Assembly (NCBI GenBank): GCA_030704615.1
Contig: CM060733.1
Span: 1,798,001 to 1,862,000, forward strand
Direction of reading: 5' to 3'
Length of the DNA stretch: 64,000 nt
DNA from: Takakia lepidozioides
Lineage: Eukaryota; Streptophyta; Takakiopsida; Takakiales; Takakiaceae
Of this stretch, positions 58,801 through 64,000 are shown in pieces. How positions within the stretch are numbered: position 1 is the stretch's first letter; each line of letters opens with the position of its first letter. Under the pieces are notes generated by a model that saw nothing but the letters and a program-made list of their open reading frames with translations, did no database searches and was not told the DNA's origin. The position numbers and the translations under genes are program-made.

Positions 58801-61800
58801 AAATTATGTCTTAGCTGAGTCTTCTGTGTTGTCACCCAAACTCAGTATGTCTCCACCCTCGGTCTGGAACTGATGAAGTCAGTGGGGAGTTATAACAGCT
58901 GGTCACTGTTTTACAGGATGTAGTTGATTCTCCTAGACCGATTCTCTAAGTGCTGAGACAGCAATCTTTCTGTTTTCCTTTCGCTTTGCTGTTGTTTCTT
59001 TCCAGAGGTTCTGTCCCAGTGCCTTTGTTTCCATCAAGAATGCTCTTTTTTACCTTGGATGTTAATTTTTGGTCATAGTTACTAGGCTCTCACATTGATG
59101 TCTGAATCATGTAATACTGTGCTAGTGTCTGGTCCTTGCCTTAGCCAGACATCAGCTCGGTAAGCATGGGGAACGAGAGACCATCCTGCACAAAATAGGC
59201 TTGAGACTTTGGAGGCTCTCTCTTGAGATTCTCTAAGCAAGTGAATCATCAGAGTTAAATTTCCTGACAGCCATGATTTCTCCATCTCTTGATGAGACGG
59301 GCTTGAGTGACTGCTTGAAGAGACCACCTACACCCGCTAACAAGGACTGAACAGGTTTTTCTCAGCACATAGAATGTGATGAAACTCCAAAACCCTCTCA
59401 ACTTCAAACACATGCACATCTTTCTGACATTTGCATGTGAAATTCTTGTCCCAAAGTAGTAGCACTTCCAATGCACAGTTGCCTTGAGGTTGGCTTCCTG
59501 TGAACAGCTTTTACAGCCCTTTGAACAGTTCTCACCAAGGGTGTTGGTGAGCAGGTGTTGTTCCTAGGATGGTTTGTTTGCAAAGGCCTTATAGAGAAGA
59601 AGGCATCTGGCGATTGGTTAGCACGACTGGTGGTCTCCCCTCTCTTTGAGACAATCCCAGATCTGGAGGTACCTGACCGTGACTGTAATAGGTTGTGCGA
59701 AGAAGTTGAATTCACTTGTGCTGGCCAATATTGCCGATGAAAGTCACTTGTGTTAGTATGGTTATGTTGCTTTAGAAGTTATTGGGGATGTCTGTAGCCA
59801 AATCAATATTCACCTGTACATTTATTCGTCTCTGTAAGATGACTGGTGGGTGTGCAGCATATGCCAGATGCTTTACAAGTGCTGCTAGGTAACAAGACCT
59901 ACAGGGCCATCCTTGACGCTTCCGGTGGTGTTCAGGTCTGCCCCTGTTCTCTGCTTTTTTCCAATACCGAAACTTTCAAATTGTTTGTCATGGCTGGTGG
60001 GTGTGTTGGACTTGCCTATCATGCCTTCTGGTTGTTTGGTTTTGTTTATGAATGGTGTTGTTCCCTCCTCCTTCCCATCTAAATTGAAGCTGGCAGTCTA
60101 TACTGTCACACTAACACTTTCTACTGGATTGCCCAGTAGCATCATAGGCAATGGATTCGGAACAAGAAGGAAGGGTGACTGAAGGAGGGATTGGGCACAG
60201 GAGGTGATGCTCGGTTACTCCGATTCATGCAAAGATGGAGGCATTACTGCTAGTGCATACAATCTGTACAAAGCACAAGTAGTAGTTCAGAAACTCACCA
60301 AGGAAGCAGGTGTGAAGTCATGCATTTTCCATGGCCGAGGTGGCACTGTTGGTCGTGGGGCTGGCCCTACCCACGAGAGTATCCTCTCCCAGGTAGGTTT
60401 GTGGGCATAAAATGTTTACAGTCTCTCAGAAATGGTTGGTGGCAGCTTACCTCTTCGTGCAGCGGCTTTGTTTTCTTGTGCTTGGTTTGTTTGTCATGTA
60501 TTGTTTTCCCATATGCTCTTTCAGCTTGATGTGGAGCATTTCCTTTCGTTATTCTTTTTATCTTTGCTGTCTTTCTTTCATTTTCATTCCACTTTGTCCC
60601 ATAAGCTCTACGAGCCTTCCGCGGACGTTATAAAGCACCATTTCATTACATTTCTTGGCTTGTTCTACCTTGTCCCATGGGGCCCCCTCCATGGACACTA
60701 CAGATTTTCTTTCTTCTAATTTCTAGGAGGTTAGAGGGAACACCTTTGGTAACCACAATCAGAACTGTGGCCATGCCAAGGGGTAGAAATACACCCAGTC
60801 CAGACAGCCAGAGAAGTTCCTTCTCTCTCTGAAGTTCTTTCTTATTGTCTGACTGTCCCATGGCCCTTGGGGAATTCTTTCTTTCTCTTTGGGTGACATT
60901 TGATATATGTTGATGTGGTTTTCCCCTTTATTCCACTTTGCCCCAGAGGGCTTTGGTGCCCTCTGGGGATGTTTTAAGTTTCTCTCTCTCTGTGGACATT
61001 ATAGACTTTCTTTCTTTCTCCTGGCATCATTTATTTTTCTCCTGCCCTAGATGGAGTGATAGCATGGACAGATACTAGGATACCCCTCTGAGGAATTTTT
61101 CAAGTTTTTTGGTTTTTTAGATGCCTTCTGTGCCTCGTCTGGATGGAATTAATTTCGTCTTGTTCATCTCTCAAAAGTGATCTCACCTGTCCTCTCATGT
61201 ATATCTTGGCAGCCACCAGGCAGTGTTGATGGAAAAATCAAGTTCACAGAACAGGGTGAAGTCATCACATATCGATATGGAAACTCCCAAACAGCTGCAT
61301 ATGAATTGACAGTAAGTTGTCCACCTCTCGGATGCTGTTGTTTCTAACATTTTACCCTTGAGTCAGGAAGCTCTGAGCTATGTTTGCTAATGGTTTCTGC
61401 TTGAGGTTGCTTTCTGGTTACCATTTTCAGATGGAACATTCCTCACATGATATCTTTATTAAAATGGATTTGGGTGATGATGACAGGTGGGCATAACAGG
61501 GCTCCTGAAGGCCAGTTGCCCTGCCATTCAACCGTGTGATTCTATAAACCCCAAGGTCTTTCTCGCTTTTGCTCCACTTTGTCCAATGGGCCCTCAAGCA
61601 CCCCCCATGGACGTTATGAAGTTTCTTTCTTTTTGCTCGCATCCTCTCTTTCTTCATCTCTGGAATAAAGGGGCTGGTCTCAGGCTGTCAGTTATAAAGC
61701 ATAGGTGGCAGTCTTGTTACATGTAGGTTTCTCAATAAGTGGAATAGTAAACTAAAGATTTTCATGTAGCATGCGTTGAGTAATATCAGTTGGTGTGGGC

Positions 61801-64000
61801 CTCAGTATTTAGCAATTATGGAGGCCCTGGCAGCAACAGCAGAGAAACATTACCGCGAATTGACAGATGAGACAGAAGGATTTTATGATTACTTTTACGA
61901 AGCAACAGTGGTGAACGAGATAAGCCTCATCAACATTGGGAGCCGCCCTGCTCGCCGCAAGGCCGGGGTTCGTGATAAGTCCTCCTTGCGTGCCATTCCT
62001 TGGGTGTTTGGATGGGCCCAGGTAACCTGCCTGTCTACCCCAGTGCCCCCTCTGCCTATCTTCCCTATCTTTCTGTAACTCGCCCTCCATAATCTTGTCA
62101 GTGGGTCAGTCTTTATTCTGTTAACTACAGATGCGTCCTGGCTATACTGCACCTACTGTAGCCCAGGTAGTTGGATTTCCCTTCGACTCCTGTTTGAAGA
62201 TTGGCTAGGACCTACCCTGAGGGTATAGTATAGTCACACCGAGATACTTACCTGTGGAGCCAGTTGTGGGATTTCAATCCAAACTCCAAACTCATGCCAA
62301 AATTGCAACAGACCTTGACACAGCCAATGACTATCTAGTGACACAGGGGTCAGTGAGTAGCACAGACATCACAATAGGCAGCATATTGTTGGTTCCTTAC
62401 AATGACCCATGTGAGACATGTTTGCACTGCTTTGCCACACCATGGATGGTATTGACAGAAAGAAAGGCATCAATAACGTTCTTCCAAGGCCTAAATGGCC
62501 AGAAGAGCTCACAAAGTTGTTGAATTGGTTGATGGGATGGCAGTCGAGGCATACGCTGCCAGCGTGGTATGGGGTCGGCAGCGGTATGCTGGGCTACACA
62601 AACAACCAGCCCGAGCGGATAAAAGAGCTGCAGCGCATGTATATAGAGTGGCCCTTCTTCCGCACCTTCCTCTCCAGTGTGCAGGTACTTGCCTCCTTTA
62701 ATGGAGGATAAGGCTACCCTAGCATTGTAAGATTTTAGAGGTGCATTGCAAAATGATGGACTTGGGTTTGAAGTAAACCAGCTTAGCTTCAGCACCTAAC
62801 ACACCATAACTGGATGAGTTGGGTGACATGAACAGATGTCACTATTCAAAGCATCAATGGAGATCGCTCAAGAATATGCGCGGCTTTGCGGGTACTGTGT
62901 CAGATCCCTTTTGGCCTGTATTTAGCTACTCTGAGCTGTGTAGCTGCCGCTCAAATCTCTTTAGCCCTGTAAACTGGGAAGGCATGTAATTGTCATCCAT
63001 TACCTATATTCTTAGAATGACATTGTCTGTAGAAAGAGCAGATGGCAAGGTGGCGTCTTGGTTCTTGTCATCTTCCCCCTCCCGTGTATGGTCATGTTTC
63101 TTAGTTTATATTTTAGGTGTTTACTCTGGTTATAAAAAAAGTTGGGTGCATCATGTCAATGGTTTTCCAATGTTCTGAAAATGTAATGCATTGGCTGGTC
63201 GAGGTTAGAATGTAGCAAACCCTATCTGTCAATGGTCCTCAAAGCTGCATTTTGGCTGCTGTAGATAGTGGTACACCTGCTTTCTCATTTTGCTTGTGCA
63301 CCTTACTCACTGCTTCTACTCTCGTTTCTCCCACTTGGTCAGAAATCGCATAACAGAGAAGCTGGTGTATGATTTGGTGGCTCAAGAGTATTTTTTGACT
63401 AAGGCACAGGTATGTGTTTACCTCCTACTCTACATTCCATGGGCCCTTATGCTTCTACTTTCATTTCTCCCACTTGGGCCGAAATTGCATAACAGAGAAG
63501 CTTGTGTATCTTTGTCTTCTTTTCATGGATGTTTCTGACGACCAGCATGATTGAAACCCTGTTGTCGAAGAGTTTGTCTGTCTGGCGCCGTGTCTGAAGA
63601 CTGAATTTGTGTGTATTTGAACATGGGGATCTCTTTACCTCTTCCTCTCCCGGTGGATGTTATAAAGTTCTTTCTTTCCTCCCCCTTTAGTTGACCGTTG
63701 TGCATGAGCAGTGGTGGGGTAACTTGCATGACCAGCTCTGGGGGATTGGTGTTCCATGGGCACCATGCCTTGATCATTGCCAATGTTCTTTGTACCTGGC
63801 TGTTGCTACATTGGTCACCAGCTCAAACTCTTGCATACCACCAAGATCACCTCAACAGCTTAAAGATATTACTGAGGTGAACCTGGCTTTGGGTACTTGG
63901 TCCAATTGTGGATTGGATGTACAGTTTCTGATGGTGTCTCAACAAAATGCACTGCTGGAAGATAACCCAAGCTTGGAAAGATCCTTTGACACACGGCGCA
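49802..64000 (+). CDS. Phosphoenolpyruvate carboxylase with N-terminal ACT-like domain (3'-partial)
   Basis: PEPC adds bicarbonate to phosphoenolpyruvate to make oxaloacetate. Exons: 49802-50127, 50642-50828, 51108-51176, 51330-51404, 51813-51902, 52143-52262, 52731-52862, 53317-53373, 54135-54278, 54422-54509, 54909-54994, 55478-55600, 55974-56081, 56757-56864, 57573-57704, 57788-57910, 58049-58192, 59555-59668, 59858-59935, 60201-60392, 61213-61311, 61487-61555, 61806-62021, 62544-62684, 62836-62891, 63343-63409, 63925-end. All 26 junctions keep phase; 1,073 residues so far. Residues about 81-140 resemble an ACT domain ([20 protein letters not shown]); the first 80 are Pro/Ser-rich. PEPC motifs: [13 protein letters not shown] (catalytic His), [59 protein letters not shown]. 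An in-frame TAG lies upstream of the ATG, but an acceptor at 49809 could join an upstream exon. One intron has a GC donor (50128). The text differs from both plant-type and known plant bacterial-type PEPC. Confidence 0.88.
53081..53147 (+). repeat. Solo family B tail in a PEPC intron
   Basis: CCATTTTGTCCCAT, hairpin AAGCTC-TAT-GAGCTT (53095-53109), CCGCGGACG, TTATAAAGTACC and ATTTC-like repeats. No polymerase sequence attached. Confidence 0.85.
53737..54040 (-). mobile_element. 5'-truncated family B copy in a PEPC intron
   Basis: About 300 bases matching 29918-30240 in the same orientation. It has the (ATTTC) tail, the hairpin (here AAGCTC-TTT-GAGCTT, loop changed), a short 3' UTR and the ORF C-terminus around the knuckle (clues: AAGGCCTTGTGCAGGTAAGC, TAGACAGTGGAATCTCCCAC). 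Confidence 0.85.
56195..56420 (-). repeat. Cluster of two or three retrotransposon tails in a PEPC intron
   Basis: 56279-56330 is a family B tail cut through the hairpin (minus strand GCTCTATGAGCTTTCCGCGG, ACGTTATAAAGCACC, ATTTC repeats). 56195-56215 looks like a further ATTTC/TACC remnant. 56355-56420 is a C-type relative on the minus strand (CCTTGGGGCCCC, GTGGACGTTTATAAGTACC). Confidence 0.65.
58383..58760 (+). mobile_element. Family A fragments in a PEPC intron
   Basis: 58383-58456 is a solo tail (AAACTGGGCACGGGGTCAGT, GGCCACAAGGCTACGGCAAA, GAGTACATTC) entered through a TC-rich flank. 58470-58760 is a second, more decayed 3' piece (CACCTCTGTTCACCAACTTT, then CAGCAGATTGATGTTTGTGT) with its own tail. 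Confidence 0.75.
60590..60655 (+). repeat. Solo family B tail in a PEPC intron
   Basis: CCACTTTGTCCCAT, AAGCTC-TAC-GAGCCTT (stem with one bulged base), CCGCGGACG, TTATAAAGCACC and ATTTCATTACATTTC. Confidence 0.8.
60656..61020 (+). repeat. Array of C-type retrotransposon tails in a PEPC intron
   Basis: At least three tails in a row. 60665-60719 has CCTTGTCCCATGGGGCCCCC, TCCATGGACACTACAG and TTTC repeats. 60855-60890 has GTCCCATGGCCCTTGGGG and TTTC. 60931-61015 has CCACTTTG, then a perfect 11-bp stem CCCCAGAGGGC / GCCCTCTGGGG around TTTGGT, then GATGTTTTAAG and TC/TTTC repeats. Confidence 0.7.
61565..61640 (+). repeat. Solo C-type tail in a PEPC intron
   Basis: CCACTTTGTCCAATGGGCCC, TCAAGCACCCCCCATGGACG, TTATGAAG and TTTC repeats. 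Confidence 0.7.
63650..63692 (+). repeat. Truncated C-type tail in the last PEPC intron seen
   Basis: CCGGTGGATGTTATAAAGTT followed by CTTTCTTTCC; only the part after the hairpin remains. Confidence 0.55.

Noticed and set aside
1-64000. CRISPR arrays, bacterial operons, phage or plasmid functions
   Set aside because: No regular spacer-repeat arrays, no ribosome-binding-site-led gene trains and no such proteins; the gene structure is eukaryotic.

Overview
This is a nuclear genome window from a eukaryote, most likely of the green-plant lineage. The recognisable genes are split by many introns. Three of them (TRAPPC11, NAPRT, RidA) read closely like land-plant proteins, and the Copia element carries the usual plant initiator-Met-tRNA primer site. 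Large introns, very dense retrotransposon debris and an unusual phosphoenolpyruvate carboxylase (PEPC) would suit a streptophyte alga with a large genome (for example Chara-like). The species is inference only. There are no operons, CRISPR arrays or bacterial signals.

Layout. 1-434: 3' fragment of a non-LTR retrotransposon (family A). 1558-5549 (+): TRAPPC11 homologue, 5' end not seen. 5656-7967 (+): longest family A copy, in a (TC)n tract. 7968-12630: gene-free, with solo family A tails. 12631-20542 (+): complete 15-exon nicotinate phosphoribosyltransferase gene, whose intron 10 holds retrotransposon fragments. 20543-28390: gene-poor, with two kinds of tRNA-derived SINE, a MITE, an L1-like relic and a 5S-like fragment. 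28390-39790 (-): an L1-like element that received a family B non-LTR element, which in turn received a Copia LTR element; the L1-like element also took a MITE. 40873-41106 (-): small single-pass membrane ORF. 41907-44596 (-): RidA gene with a transit-peptide-like first exon. 44878-49400: SINEs, a long GC-rich palindrome, minisatellites and one possible unidentified exon. 49802-64000 (+): 27 exons of a PEPC with an N-terminal ACT-like domain, cut by the window end before the C-terminus.

The genes do not form a pathway. TRAPPC11 acts in vesicle tethering, NAPRT in NAD salvage, RidA in clearing reactive enamines/imines, and PEPC in anaplerotic carbon fixation. The most unusual items are the ACT-PEPC fusion, the non-LTR 3' tails in which the sequence of a hairpin changes while pairing is kept, the apparent (TC)n target preference of family A, and the multi-level transposon nest that can be undone in frame. 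Exon boundaries were set by hand from GT-AG (or GC-AG) sites, codon phase and similarity to remembered protein families. No database search was run.
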